Part shown: in pieces, positions 1-7,782 of the stretch
How the letters are laid out: each line of letters begins with the position of its first letter
Position numbering within the stretch: position 1 is the stretch's first letter
Assembly (NCBI GenBank): GCA_910584075.1
Contig: CAJTZI010000018.1
Coordinates: forward strand, 1 to 37,295
DNA: 37,295 nucleotides
Source of the DNA: an uncultured Oscillibacter sp.
GTDB taxonomy: Bacteria; Bacillota; Clostridia; Oscillospirales; Oscillospiraceae
Reading direction: 5' to 3'
Made by a program: the position numbers and the translations under genes
Notes under the pieces: generated by a model
What the model saw: the letters and a program-made list of their open reading frames with translations, nothing else
The model's database searches: none
Told to the model about the DNA's origin: nothing

Positions 1-25
1 ATGCCGCTTTCGGCGGAACATTGCT

Positions 26-54
26 ATTATAACAGCTCGCCGCGCGTTTGTCAA
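26..54 (-). promoter_or_regulatory. Perfect consensus sigma-A promoter firing off the left edge (P2)
   Basis: Read on the minus strand, TTGACA (49-54) and TATAAT (26-31) are separated by exactly 17 bp, a full 6/6 plus 6/6 match. The upstream side is A-rich, which would fit an UP element. Transcription would start near base 19 and leave the window to the left. Perfect promoters are usual for rRNA or tRNA operons; the gene served is not visible here. Confidence 0.8.
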
Positions 55-127
55 CTGCTTTTTTCGAATTTCTTTAACTCTTCTTTCGCAGCTCTCTCCC
101 GCGCCTCCGCTGTCTCACAGCTTTGTT

Positions 128-156
128 AGAATACCAAACACCTTCAGAAAAGTCAA
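128..156 (-). promoter_or_regulatory. Second tandem sigma-A promoter (P1), same direction
   Basis: On the minus strand TTGACT (151-156), a 17 bp spacer and TATTCT (128-133). It lies 102 bp upstream of the perfect promoter at 26-54 and points the same way. Tandem promoters about 100 bp apart are the usual arrangement of Firmicute rrn operons. The rest of 157-334 is AT-rich, with no credible gene seen. Confidence 0.65.
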
Positions 157-334
157 CCCCCTCCTTCGCAATTTGTACATTTTTTCTTTTTCGACCTTTT
201 TCTGCCCTCTGATCAGGCCCTTATTCCGCCGTCATCCTAATAATTTTAATATTAGTCATTAGTTGTTCTTATGGATTCTTTTCCGCATTGCTGTGCTGTC
301 CCGTCATTTTCACAGATCACACCTATTTCCCACC

Positions 335-370
335 AAAAAACCTGCGGCATTTCCTCAGAAATGCCGCAGG
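335..370 (-). terminator. Rho-independent terminator of degV
   Basis: Inverted repeat with arms 341-350 and 361-370 (CCTGCGGCAT / ATGCCGCAGG). On the minus strand it is followed by six T (335-340). It starts 13 nt past the degV stop codon. Confidence 0.88.
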
Positions 371-383
371 CCGCAGCTCCCTT

Positions 384-1259
384 TTACCGGTGTTCCGCCA
401 GGAAGAACAGCGCCATCAGCCCCGGTCCGGTGTGGGCGCCGATGATGGGCCCCAGCTCCAGAATCAGCACCTCCTTGGGATGAAACTCCTCCAGGATCCT
501 CTCCCGCAGGCGCTCCGCCTCTTCCTGACAACGGGAGTGGCTGACCACCACCGTCTGCTCCTCCGGGTTTACCACAGTCTCTCGCATCTGTCTGACCAGC
601 GCCGCCAAAGCGGCCTTGCGCCCCCGCACCTTTTCCATGGGGATCAGATGTCCCTCGTCGTCCACATGGAGCACGGGCTTGATGTTCAGCATGGTCCCTA
701 CCGCCGCCGCGGTGGGGGAGACCCGTCCGCCCCGCTTGAGATAAGTCAGGTCGTCCACGGTGAACCAGTGGGCCATGTGGAGCTTGGTCTGCTCCACAAA
801 GTCCCGCACCTCCTCAATGGATGCCCCGGCCTGCTGCTTCTGCCCCGCCAGAAGGACCAGCATCCCCTGTCCGGCAGAGGCCGCCAGTGTGTCCACCGTG
901 TAGATCTTCCGGTCCGGATACTTCTCCCCCAGCTCGTTGGCGGCAATGGCACAGGCGTCTCGGGTGCTGGAGAGGCCGGAGGAGAAGCACAGAAACAGCA
1001 CATCCCTCCCCTCCCGGAGATGGACCTCCATGCCGTCCGTCAGCTCCGCCACATTGGCAGCGGCGGTGACCGCCACAGCTCCGTTCCGCATCCGCTCATA
1101 GAACTCCGGAATGGACATAGCTCGTTCGTCGGGATAGTGGGGATAGTTCTTCCCCTCCATGGTAAAGTTCAGCGGCAGCACCTCCGCGCCGGCCTGGTCC
1201 ACCAGCTCCGGCGTCAGGTCACAGGAGGACTCCGTCAAAATGACATAGGGTTGGCTCAT
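384..1259 (-). CDS. DegV family fatty-acid-binding protein
   Basis: The 291-aa product has the length and two-domain layout of DegV proteins, which bind a fatty acid between two lobes; some members present acyl chains to fatty acid kinase FakA. The N-terminal ILTESSCDL, the middle SGLSSTRDA and the C-terminal GAHTGPGLMALFF match the conserved family positions. The ATG at 1259 is preceded by AAAGGAAG at good spacing. It is transcribed alone, with a terminator directly behind it and a terminator-like hairpin of the dpa operon in front. Which paralogue (FakB-like or other) it is cannot be told, and no fakA is visible here. The upstream region carries a 15-bp direct repeat. Confidence 0.93.
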   Translation of the reverse strand: MSQPYVILTESSCDLTPELVDQAGAEVLPLNFTMEGKNYPHYPDERAMSIPEFYERMRNGAVAVTAAANVAELTDGMEVHLREGRDVLFLCFSSGLSSTRDACAIAANELGEKYPDRKIYTVDTLAASAGQGMLVLLAGQKQQAGASIEEVRDFVEQTKLHMAHWFTVDDLTYLKRGGRVSPTAAAVGTMLNIKPVLHVDDEGHLIPMEKVRGRKAALAALVRQMRETVVNPEEQTVVVSHSRCQEEAERLRERILEEFHPKEVLILELGPIIGAHTGPGLMALFFLAEHR

Positions 1260-1282
1260 TGCGTTTCTTCCTTTCGGATTTG

Positions 1283-1341
1283 ATTTTCACAATCATAACA
1301 CAGATTTTTTATTCTTTCCATATAAAATTTTCACAATCATA
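1283..1341 (-). repeat. 15-bp perfect direct repeat in the degV upstream region
   Basis: ATTTTCACAATCATA occurs at 1283-1297 and again at 1327-1341, a 44 bp period (about four helical turns). The copy nearer degV contains the putative -10 box. It could be a pair of regulator sites or a duplicated promoter segment. Confidence 0.6.
1292..1320 (-). promoter_or_regulatory. Putative degV promoter
   Basis: Minus strand TGGAAA (1315-1320), 17 bp, TATGAT (1292-1297), in a very AT-rich intergenic stretch about 30 nt upstream of the start codon. The -35 matches only 4 of 6 bases. Confidence 0.4.
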
Positions 1342-1394
1342 TTCTTTCTTCAAAATCCAAACATCGTTTAACACCGCTTTTATACATATAATGA

Positions 1395-1418
1395 AAAGGG
1401 CCGCCGGAGCGGCCCTTT
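1395..1418 (-). terminator. Terminator-like hairpin after dpaB
   Basis: A perfect 10-bp stem (1395-1404 / 1409-1418, AAAGGGCCGC / GCGGCCCTTT) with a 4-nt loop, 11 nt past the dpaB stop. It is followed on the minus strand by a weak T/A-rich tail, so termination is likely but not textbook. Confidence 0.7.
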
Positions 1419-1429
1419 CATCTCTCCTC

Positions 1430-2005
1430 TCAGCGCAGCAGCACAGGCTGCAGCTGCTCCCCCCGCAGGGCGGCGTCCACCGTCTCCGGGATCTTTCCGA
1501 AATCCGCCACCAGGGAACAGGGCTTCGCCGCGGCATTGTCCTGCCCGAAGGGCACAAAGTAGTAGTTCTTCCGTACCAGCAGCTCGCCGATATTCCTGGC
1601 TCCGGCGGCCAGGCCGTCGTTGCTGGACACCGCCACCACCACCGGCCTGCCGTTGCGCAGGTGGGACTTGACCGCCATGGTGACGGCGGTGTCGGCGATG
1701 CCGCTTGCCAGCTTCGCGATGGTATTGCCGGTGGCCGGCGCGATCACCAGCACATCCAGCAGCTTCTTGGGGCCGATGGGCTCCACCGACGGAATGTCGC
1801 ACAGGACCTCCTGTCCCGTCAGATCCTCCAGCCGCTCCAGCAGTTCCTCGGACGTGCCGAAGCGGGTATCCGTAAAGGCGGAGGCCTCCGAGGCGATGGG
1901 AATCACCGTCTCATAGACCGCCGCCAGCTGTTCCAGCGCCTTAAGCACCTGTTCATGTGTACAGAAGGACCCGCTCACCGCAAATCCGACGCGTTCCGTT
2001 CTCAC
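1430..2005 (-). CDS. spoVFB: Dipicolinate synthase subunit B (flavoprotein subunit)
   Basis: The 191-aa product is the usual length of DpaB/SpoVFB. With DpaA it makes dipicolinic acid from a lysine-pathway intermediate in the mother cell during sporulation; the product is loaded into the spore core as Ca-DPA. The N-terminal GFAVSGSFCTH and the segment VLVIAPATGNTIAKLASGI are the flavodoxin-like nucleotide-binding parts typical of the family. Its start overlaps the dpaA stop by 4 nt, so the two genes are translationally coupled. A hairpin terminator follows. Confidence 0.95.
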   Translation of the reverse strand: MRTERVGFAVSGSFCTHEQVLKALEQLAAVYETVIPIASEASAFTDTRFGTSEELLERLEDLTGQEVLCDIPSVEPIGPKKLLDVLVIAPATGNTIAKLASGIADTAVTMAVKSHLRNGRPVVVAVSSNDGLAAGARNIGELLVRKNYYFVPFGQDNAAAKPCSLVADFGKIPETVDAALRGEQLQPVLLR

Positions 2006-2856
2006 GCAGGGTCACCCCGTTCTTCCAATAGGATGTAATACACCGCGTCCCGGATCACCGCCGCCGCCGTCCGGGGCGACAGCCGCCCCGGCAGGGACCT
2101 GGCCCACACATTGGGCAGGCCCAGGCTCTCCGCCGCCGCCAGGTCGATGCCCTGGACGGACGCCAGGTCCACCAGCAGGCAGCGGCCAGGCAGCTGCTCC
2201 AGCAGCGTCCGGCCCAGGACGGGCGAGGGGACGGTGTTGAACACCGCGCCGAAGCCGGACAGCTCCCCGTCCAGCTTCCCGGTCTCCAGCGCCCGCCAGC
2301 CGTAGGCGCGTACCCAGGCCAGGTCCGCCGGACGGCGGGCCGCGGCGCTCACCCGGGCGCCCAGGCCGTGGAGGCGGTGGCACAGGAGCTTCCCGATGCG
2401 GCCAAAGCCCAGCACCAGGCACTCCATACCCAAAAGCGTCTCATCCAGCCGCTCCATGGCCACCTGCACGGCGCCCTCTGCCGTGGCGGCGGCGTTGGCC
2501 ACCGTCAGCTCCTCCCGGAGGAAGTAGTCCTCCAGGCAGAGTCCGCAGTCCGCGGCCTCCCGGCGCTGCTGGGGCTTCACCTGCCCCGCCAGCACCCGCT
2601 GCTGAGACCGCAGGCGGCGGAACAGGTCCAGGGTGGGCATGGGCCCCTCCTGGCAGTTCAGCACGCCGTCCCCCCGGCACAGCGGCAGGGGCAGGACGAT
2701 CACGTCCGCCCCCGCGGCCCGGTCCAGGCTTCCGGCGCCCACAGGCTTCCAGGCGTCCAGTCCGTAAGTATGGACGGTGTTCCCGTCCGCGGCCAGCAGG
2801 CGGCTCAGCTCCGCCTGCCGCCGGTCGCCTCCGATCAGGCCAAAGGTTTTCTCCAT
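2002..2856 (-). CDS. spoVFA: Dipicolinate synthase subunit A (NAD(P)-dependent)
   Basis: The 284-aa product carries an N-terminal GLIGGDRRQAEL segment specific to dipicolinate synthase A and a central Rossmann motif, VLGFGRIGKLLCHRL (about residues 150-165), for NAD(P)H. It is first in a two-gene operon with dpaB (4-nt overlap). The start has a GAGGGGGA ribosome binding site. In characterised spore formers this operon is mother-cell specific (sigma-K), but I could not identify a convincing sigma-E or sigma-K promoter in the 50-bp gap upstream. It is good evidence that the organism is, or recently was, an endospore former. Confidence 0.95.
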   Translation of the reverse strand: MEKTFGLIGGDRRQAELSRLLAADGNTVHTYGLDAWKPVGAGSLDRAAGADVIVLPLPLCRGDGVLNCQEGPMPTLDLFRRLRSQQRVLAGQVKPQQRREAADCGLCLEDYFLREELTVANAAATAEGAVQVAMERLDETLLGMECLVLGFGRIGKLLCHRLHGLGARVSAAARRPADLAWVRAYGWRALETGKLDGELSGFGAVFNTVPSPVLGRTLLEQLPGRCLLVDLASVQGIDLAAAESLGLPNVWARSLPGRLSPRTAAAVIRDAVYYILLEERGDPA

Positions 2857-2906
2857 CCGGCACTCCCCCTCGCCCTATGGTATGGCGGGAGGGGACGGTT
2901 GGTGAC

Positions 2907-4076
2907 TCAGTCCAAAGCCTCCCACTCCACGAGAGGCGCAGACGCGTCATAGGCCGCTGTGTATTGATAGCACAGGTTCTCCCCAAAGGACAATCTCCAG
3001 ACGCCGCCATCGATTCCCTCCTCCAGGTACCACGGGTCGAAAAAGACGCCGTCCGCGGTGACGTCCATCCTGTCGATGTAATTCAGGCAGTAGGCGTACA
3101 CATCCTTCTGCTGCTCGCTGAAAATCAAAAAACAGCCGTCCCGGATGAAATCCTCCGGGTCCCGCTCCACGTACAGTACGCACTCCCGCTGTCCGTCCCC
3201 GTCCAGATCCACCCAACACCGCCGCCGGGGAACCAGGGGCTTTTCTGCGTACTCCTCAATCCCACCGGGCTGTAAATACTCCTCCATGGTGGTCCACCCC
3301 GCGTCACCGCCCCAGCCGTCGCCGGAGACGGCACAAAACGACGTCCCCTCCTCCAGCGCCGCCAGGATCAGGGACCGGGCCGCCCCATCCCGCTCCGGGT
3401 CCGGCTCTGCCGCCGTTTCCTTCCGGCCATAGTCGTCAACGGGCAGTGTCAGGGGCGTGTGCTCCGGCCACTCCGCCATAGTGCGGCAGCCCCGGATATA
3501 CGCCGCTCCCGGGACCACATCCTCCATACGGTAGGTCAAGTCAGAAAACTGTTTCTCCATGTCGGTCTCATAGAGGTAGTCCCCCTGGCGAAGCTCCCCG
3601 TCCTCCAGGGTAAGCCGGTACACAAAAACAGGTCCCTTGGGGGTATCCTGCACGATAATCCCCGGCCGGTCCGGACTGGTGAAAAAGGAGATGTACCGGC
3701 TCTCCCGCCTGCCCGCCTCTGTGACCTCCCCATCCCGGACGGTGTAAAAACGGGTGTCCCAGCTGTCCCACCCGGAGCGAAGCACCAGCTCCGGCACGCC
3801 GTCCCAATCCAGATCATAGAGAAAATACTCCTTGCTGAGATTCTCCACCTGCGCGGGGTAGTCATTGGGGTCATAGTCCGGGCGCTCCATGTTCAATATC
3901 GCCTTTTCCTCCTCACAGAGGTCCTCCAGGAACTTCACATAGACCTCCTGCCAGTCCTCCTCCGGCCCGATCACCTGAACCGGCAGCCCCTGAGCTTCCG
4001 CCGGCTCCTCCGCCGGAGACCCGCCGCAGCCGCTCAGCGCCAGGCACAACGCCAGTCCCAAAACCATCTTCCGCAT
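2907..4076 (-). CDS. Lipoprotein with FG-GAP/VCBS-like DxDxDG repeats, unknown function
   Basis: The 389-aa product starts with a lipoprotein signal (MRKMVLGLALCLALSGC; lipobox LSGC, lipidated Cys at residue 17), so it should be anchored to the outer face of the membrane. Two segments, YDLDWDGVPELVL (about residue 93) and VDLDGDGQRECVLYV, resemble the calcium-loop motif of FG-GAP/VCBS beta-propeller repeats; the rest is acidic and not recognisable. It is transcribed from its own promoter (4135-4163), and its Shine-Dalgarno lies in a hairpin. Similar lipoproteins of unknown role are common in gut Oscillospiraceae. The link to the downstream dpa genes looks positional only. Confidence 0.85.
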   Translation of the reverse strand: MRKMVLGLALCLALSGCGGSPAEEPAEAQGLPVQVIGPEEDWQEVYVKFLEDLCEEEKAILNMERPDYDPNDYPAQVENLSKEYFLYDLDWDGVPELVLRSGWDSWDTRFYTVRDGEVTEAGRRESRYISFFTSPDRPGIIVQDTPKGPVFVYRLTLEDGELRQGDYLYETDMEKQFSDLTYRMEDVVPGAAYIRGCRTMAEWPEHTPLTLPVDDYGRKETAAEPDPERDGAARSLILAALEEGTSFCAVSGDGWGGDAGWTTMEEYLQPGGIEEYAEKPLVPRRRCWVDLDGDGQRECVLYVERDPEDFIRDGCFLIFSEQQKDVYAYCLNYIDRMDVTADGVFFDPWYLEEGIDGGVWRLSFGENLCYQYTAAYDASAPLVEWEALD

Positions 4077-4085
4077 AAAAAATCA

Positions 4086-4116
4086 CTTCCATACCGAGAT
4101 AATCCCAGTATGGAAG
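4086..4116 (-). promoter_or_regulatory. Hairpin that sequesters the lipoprotein Shine-Dalgarno
   Basis: Perfect 9-bp arms CTTCCATAC (4086-4094) and GTATGGAAG (4108-4116). In the mRNA the GGAAG of the start-proximal arm, 9 nt before the ATG at 4076, is the only Shine-Dalgarno-like sequence and is paired with CTTCC of the distal arm. Confidence 0.55.
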
Positions 4117-4134
4117 CAATTCCGGTCTTTTTCA

Positions 4135-4163
4135 ACAATAAAGTCGTGACAGGCCGGTTACAA
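4135..4163 (-). promoter_or_regulatory. Putative promoter of the lipoprotein gene
   Basis: Minus strand TTGTAA (4158-4163), 17 bp, TATTGT (4135-4140). The -35 lies just beyond the cca stop within a small GCCGGTT / AACCGGC hairpin (4153-4169). The predicted leader is about 50 nt and contains the SD hairpin. Confidence 0.5.
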
Positions 4164-4168
4164 ACCGG

Positions 4169-5521
4169 CTACGATTCGGTGACAAATTCCAACAGCGCCG
4201 CCCGCTCGTTGGGCAGCTCGCCGTCCACCACCCTGTTCAGCAGCGTCTCCAGCGTCCGGCCCACGGCGGGGCCCCGGAGGCCCAGGGCCTTGAGATCATT
4301 TCCGTTCACCGCCAGCTGCCGCAGGGAGAAGCAGGCGTCCTCCGCCAGAAGCCGGTTCAGGATGGCCTCCCCCTTGGCGATCTCCAGCTGCCGCCCCCGG
4401 TAGGCGGGGGCCTGGGCCAGGTTGTCCGCCCGCTTCAGTGCCAGCAGCAGCCGCAGCTCCTCCTCCCCCAGCCGCCGCAGAGCCCGTCCCACGCCCTTGT
4501 CCGTCCGGGGAATATCCCGGTCGTGCCACGCGATCAGCCGCACCACCCGCTCCCGGAATTCGTTGGGAAGCCGCAGCCGCCGGAGCATCCCCTCCGCCAG
4601 CTCGCAGCTCCGGCCTGCGTGGCCGTAAAAGTGTCCCACACCCCCCTCGTCCAGGGTAAACACAGAGGGCTTGCCGATGTCGTGGAGCAGGGCGGCGTAC
4701 CGCAGCTCCGGTACAGGAGGCGTGTTGGCCAGGGCCGTAGTGCTGTGGTCCCAAACGGTGTAGCAGTGGTGAATATTTCTCTGGTCAAAGCCCACCATAG
4801 GCAGAACCTCCGGCCAGAAGACGCCGACGACCCCGGGATGCCTGTCCAGCGCCTCCCTGGCGCACTGTCCGCACAGGAGCTTTGTCATCTCCGCCTGAAT
4901 CCGCTCCGGGGCGATGTCTCGCAGCAGCTCCCGGTTCCGCTCCATGGCGGCGCCCGTTTCATCCTCTCCCTCCAGCCCCAGCACGGCGGCGAAGCGCATC
5001 CCCCGCATAATCCGCAATGCATCCTCCTGAAACCTCCGGTCCGGGTCCCCCACACACCGCAGAACTCCGTTCTCCAGATCCCGCCGCCCGCCCAAGGGGT
5101 CCCGCAGTTCCCCCCGAAGGCTCAGCGCCATGGCGTTGACAGTGAAATCCCGCCGCGCCAAATCCTCCTCCAAAGAGCGGGTAAAGGTCACCTGCTCCGG
5201 ATGCCGGCGGTCCCGGTACTCCCCGTCCAGGCGGTAGGTCGTCACCTCCACCGCCCGCCCCGGCGTCTTTACAGTAACGGTGCCGTGGCGCAGCCCCGTG
5301 GGCAGAGCCCGGTCTCCAAACAGCGCCATCACCTCCTCCGGCAGGGCGGAGGTGGTCACATCCCAGTCCTCCGGCGCCCGAACGGGGGGGCGGGTGCCGT
5401 TCAAGACCCGCAGGTCCGCCAGCAGCGCATCCCGCACACAGCCGCCCACGCACCACGCCTCATATCCAGCCGCCTCCAGCCGCTCCAAAAGCCCCCTCAC
5501 GCCCTCCGGAATCGCCAGCAT
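4169..5521 (-). CDS. cca: CCA tRNA nucleotidyltransferase with HD domain
   Basis: Adds or repairs the 3'-CCA of tRNAs. The N-terminal nucleotidyltransferase domain shows GGCVRDALL and the metal-binding DWDVTTSA; an RNA-binding region follows (RFQEDALRIMRGMRF), then an HD domain with LLHDIGKP, as in bacterial enzymes with 2',3'-phosphodiesterase activity. I chose the ATG at 5521 (450 aa): AGGCGG lies 8 nt upstream and the protein then starts MLAIPEGV, the usual family beginning. An ATG at 5548 and an open frame to 5617 exist, but they lack an RBS and run into the divergent murC promoter, whose -35 box overlaps the 5548 codon. The stop is followed by a small hairpin without a clear T tract. Confidence 0.93.
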   Translation of the reverse strand: MLAIPEGVRGLLERLEAAGYEAWCVGGCVRDALLADLRVLNGTRPPVRAPEDWDVTTSALPEEVMALFGDRALPTGLRHGTVTVKTPGRAVEVTTYRLDGEYRDRRHPEQVTFTRSLEEDLARRDFTVNAMALSLRGELRDPLGGRRDLENGVLRCVGDPDRRFQEDALRIMRGMRFAAVLGLEGEDETGAAMERNRELLRDIAPERIQAEMTKLLCGQCAREALDRHPGVVGVFWPEVLPMVGFDQRNIHHCYTVWDHSTTALANTPPVPELRYAALLHDIGKPSVFTLDEGGVGHFYGHAGRSCELAEGMLRRLRLPNEFRERVVRLIAWHDRDIPRTDKGVGRALRRLGEEELRLLLALKRADNLAQAPAYRGRQLEIAKGEAILNRLLAEDACFSLRQLAVNGNDLKALGLRGPAVGRTLETLLNRVVDGELPNERAALLEFVTES

Positions 5522-5542
5522 CCTGTTCACCGCCTTTTTCTG

Positions 5543-5571
5543 TTGCATTTCCCGTAATTCTATACTATAAT
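5543..5571 (+). promoter_or_regulatory. Sigma-A promoter of murC
   Basis: TTGCAT (5543-5548), 17-bp spacer, TATAAT (5566-5571). Transcription should start near 5578, giving a leader of about 70 nt before murC. The box sits directly in front of the divergent cca start. Confidence 0.8.
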
Positions 5572-5649
5572 AATTTGCCAACAATCTGATTATATACCGC
5601 ATTCCCCTCCCACGCAACGGAAAAAAGCGGTTTTGGAAAGGAAGTCCCC

Positions 5650-7029
5650 ATGATGAACAATCCCACTCCCATCTCCGACTACCTCGTCCCCGGCAGACGG
5701 GCCCACCTGGTGGGCATCGGCGGCGTGTCCATGTGCCCCCTGGCGGAGGTGCTGCTGGGCAAGGGTCTCCAGGTCCAGGGGTCCGACATGAGCGAAAGCG
5801 AGACCGTGAAGCGCCTGCGCTCCCTGGGCATCCCCGTGGCCGTGGGCCACAACGCCGATAACCTGGGGGACTGCGATCTGGTCATCCGCACCGCCGCCGT
5901 CCACGACGGCAACCCGGAGATCGCCGGGGCCATCGCCCGGGGAATCCCTGTCTATGAGCGGGCCCAGGCCTGGGGGGCCATCATGCGGCATTACCCCAAC
6001 GCCCTGTGCGTCGCCGGTACCCACGGCAAGACCACCACCACCTCCATGTGCACCCACATCTTCATGGCGGCGGAGGCGGACCCCACGGTGATGATCGGCG
6101 GCACCCTGCCCATGCTCCACTCCGGCTACCGGGTGGGCCGGGGGGACACCATCATTCTGGAGTCCTGCGAGTACTGCAACAGCTTCCTGAGCTTCTTCCC
6201 CACGGTGGCGGTCATCCTCAACGTGGAAACCGACCACCTGGACTTCTTCAAGGACCTGGAGGACATCAAGCGCTCCTTCCGCCGCTTCGCGGAGCTGGTA
6301 CCCTCCAGCGGCAGGGTCATCGTCAACGCCGACAATGAGGGCGCCCGCAGCGTGGCCCAGGGCTTAGACGCCTTCACCTTCGGTCTGGAGCCCGGGGCGG
6401 CATGCACCGCCGTCAGCCTCCGGGAGGAGAAGGGCCGCCCCGTCTTTGACATCCACGTCCGCGGCCAATTCTACGCCCATGCGGAGCTGAGGGTCTACGG
6501 GCGGCACAATGTCTCCAACGCCCTGGCGGCGGCCTCCGCCGCCTACGTGCTGGGCCTCCCCGGCGAAGCGGTGGAAAAGGGTCTTGGGTCCTTCACCGGC
6601 GCGGGCCGGCGCTTTGAGTATAAGGGCAGCTTCAACGGCGCGGAGATCTACGACGACTATGCCCACCACCCCGACGAGCTCCACGCCCTGCTGACCACCG
6701 CCCGGGGACTGGGTTACCGGCGCCTCGTCGTGGCCTTCCAGCCCCACACCTACTCCCGCACCTCCAAACTCTTTGATCGGTTTGTGGAGGAGCTGAAACT
6801 GCCGGACACGGCCATTCTGGCGGAGATCTTCGCCGCCCGGGAGACCAACACGCAGGGCATCTCCTCTGCGGACCTGTGCCGCAATATCCCCGGGGCGGTG
6901 TACTGCTCCACTCTGGACAAGGTGACGGAGCAGCTGCGCAAAACCGCCCAGCCCGGCGACCTGATCCTCACCGTGGGCGCCGGGGACATCTACCGGGCCG
7001 GGGAAAGACTTCTGGAAAAGGACGTGTAA
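5650..7029 (+). CDS. murC: UDP-N-acetylmuramate--L-alanine ligase
   Basis: The 459-aa enzyme attaches the first amino acid of the peptidoglycan stem peptide in the cytoplasm, using ATP. Visible signatures are the N-terminal Rossmann motif LVGIGGVSMCPLA with GSDMSES, the Mur ligase P-loop GTHGKTTTT (about residue 120), the domain-2 segment NVETDHLDFF, and the C-terminal DDYAHHPDE and FQPHTYSRT. Two adjacent ATG codons (5650, 5653) follow AAGGAAG; the first is used here. It is followed at 4 nt by the ProX-like gene in a two-gene operon ending at the terminator at 7595. Confidence 0.96.
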   Translation: MMNNPTPISDYLVPGRRAHLVGIGGVSMCPLAEVLLGKGLQVQGSDMSESETVKRLRSLGIPVAVGHNADNLGDCDLVIRTAAVHDGNPEIAGAIARGIPVYERAQAWGAIMRHYPNALCVAGTHGKTTTTSMCTHIFMAAEADPTVMIGGTLPMLHSGYRVGRGDTIILESCEYCNSFLSFFPTVAVILNVETDHLDFFKDLEDIKRSFRRFAELVPSSGRVIVNADNEGARSVAQGLDAFTFGLEPGAACTAVSLREEKGRPVFDIHVRGQFYAHAELRVYGRHNVSNALAAASAAYVLGLPGEAVEKGLGSFTGAGRRFEYKGSFNGAEIYDDYAHHPDELHALLTTARGLGYRRLVVAFQPHTYSRTSKLFDRFVEELKLPDTAILAEIFAARETNTQGISSADLCRNIPGAVYCSTLDKVTEQLRKTAQPGDLILTVGAGDIYRAGERLLEKDV

Positions 7030-7033
7030 TACC

Positions 7034-7573
7034 GTGGAAATATCCGCTCTGTGCCATAACACCCGTCCGGATGGGCCGCTTCTCCCCCAGGAGGAGGCCG
7101 CTTTCTCTCTGTTGGAAGAGCTGGGCATCGCATATGACCGGGTCTCTAGCGAACCCGCCGACACCATGGAGAAATGCGCCGCCATCAGCGAGGTGCTGGG
7201 GGTGCCCATCTGCAAGAATCTCTTCCTCTGCAACCGGCAGAAGACGCAGTTCTACCTGCTGTGCATGGGCCCCGGCAAGCCCTTTCACACCAAGGACCTC
7301 TCCCCCCAGATCGGTTCCGCCCGCCTCTCCTTCGCCCCGGAGGAGTTCCTCTGGGACCTGCTGCGCTGCACTCCCGGCTCCGCCTCTGTTCTGGGCCTTG
7401 CCAATGACCAAGATCACCGGATCCGGCTGCTGATGGAGCGGGAGGTCTTTGAGGCGGAGTACCTCAGCTGCCATCCCTGCATCTGCACCAGCAGCTTGAA
7501 ACTGAAAATGGCGGACGTGCTGGAGAAGCTCCTGCCCCGCACCGGCCATCAGATCACCGTGGTGGACCTGTAA
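7034..7573 (+). CDS. ProX/YbaK-type aminoacyl-tRNA deacylase (prolyl-tRNA editing domain)
   Basis: The 179-aa protein is a free-standing homologue of the editing domain of prolyl-tRNA synthetase. Such enzymes hydrolyse mischarged tRNA(Pro) (alanyl- or cysteinyl-, depending on subfamily). Supporting segments are the N-terminal LLEELGIAYDRV, the central CKNLFLCNRQKTQFYLL, and RLSFAPEE, GSASVLGL and the C-terminal CHPCICTSSLK. The pattern fits the ProXp-ala group ('prolyl-tRNA synthetase associated domain') best, but the exact substrate is inferred. It starts with GTG, 4 nt after murC, with AAAGGA at the murC end as RBS. Confidence 0.88.
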   Translation: MEISALCHNTRPDGPLLPQEEAAFSLLEELGIAYDRVSSEPADTMEKCAAISEVLGVPICKNLFLCNRQKTQFYLLCMGPGKPFHTKDLSPQIGSARLSFAPEEFLWDLLRCTPGSASVLGLANDQDHRIRLLMEREVFEAEYLSCHPCICTSSLKLKMADVLEKLLPRTGHQITVVDL

Positions 7574-7594
7574 CCCTCTTTATAAATAAACAAA

Positions 7595-7630
7595 AGCCGG
7601 ACCGGGAAAAACCGGTCCGGCTCTGCTTTT
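7595..7630. terminator. Bidirectional terminator between convergent operons
   Basis: An 11-bp perfect stem AGCCGGACCGG / CCGGTCCGGCT (7595-7605, 7612-7622). On the plus strand it is followed by CTGCTTTTCTCTTC, and on the minus strand by TTTGTTTATTTATAAAG, so it can end both the murC operon and the LCP/SLH operon. Confidence 0.85.
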
Positions 7631-7782
7631 CTCTTCAACAGCTCGAAAAGACCAGACAGCCCTTCCAAATACTGCGGCGCAAGTACCCCGGCAAGCCGAG
7701 GAAAACGGCCTTGGTTTTCATTTCACAGTCAAACACAGCATGTTCCACGCGCCGCCGGGCTTTGCCGGCTCGCTTGACGTTA

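Noticed and set aside
7623..7782. Minus-strand frame past the SLH/transglutaminase stop (VKRAGKARRRVEHAVFDC...)
   Set aside because: Open in another frame for about 50 codons without start or RBS; no family recognised, probably chance.
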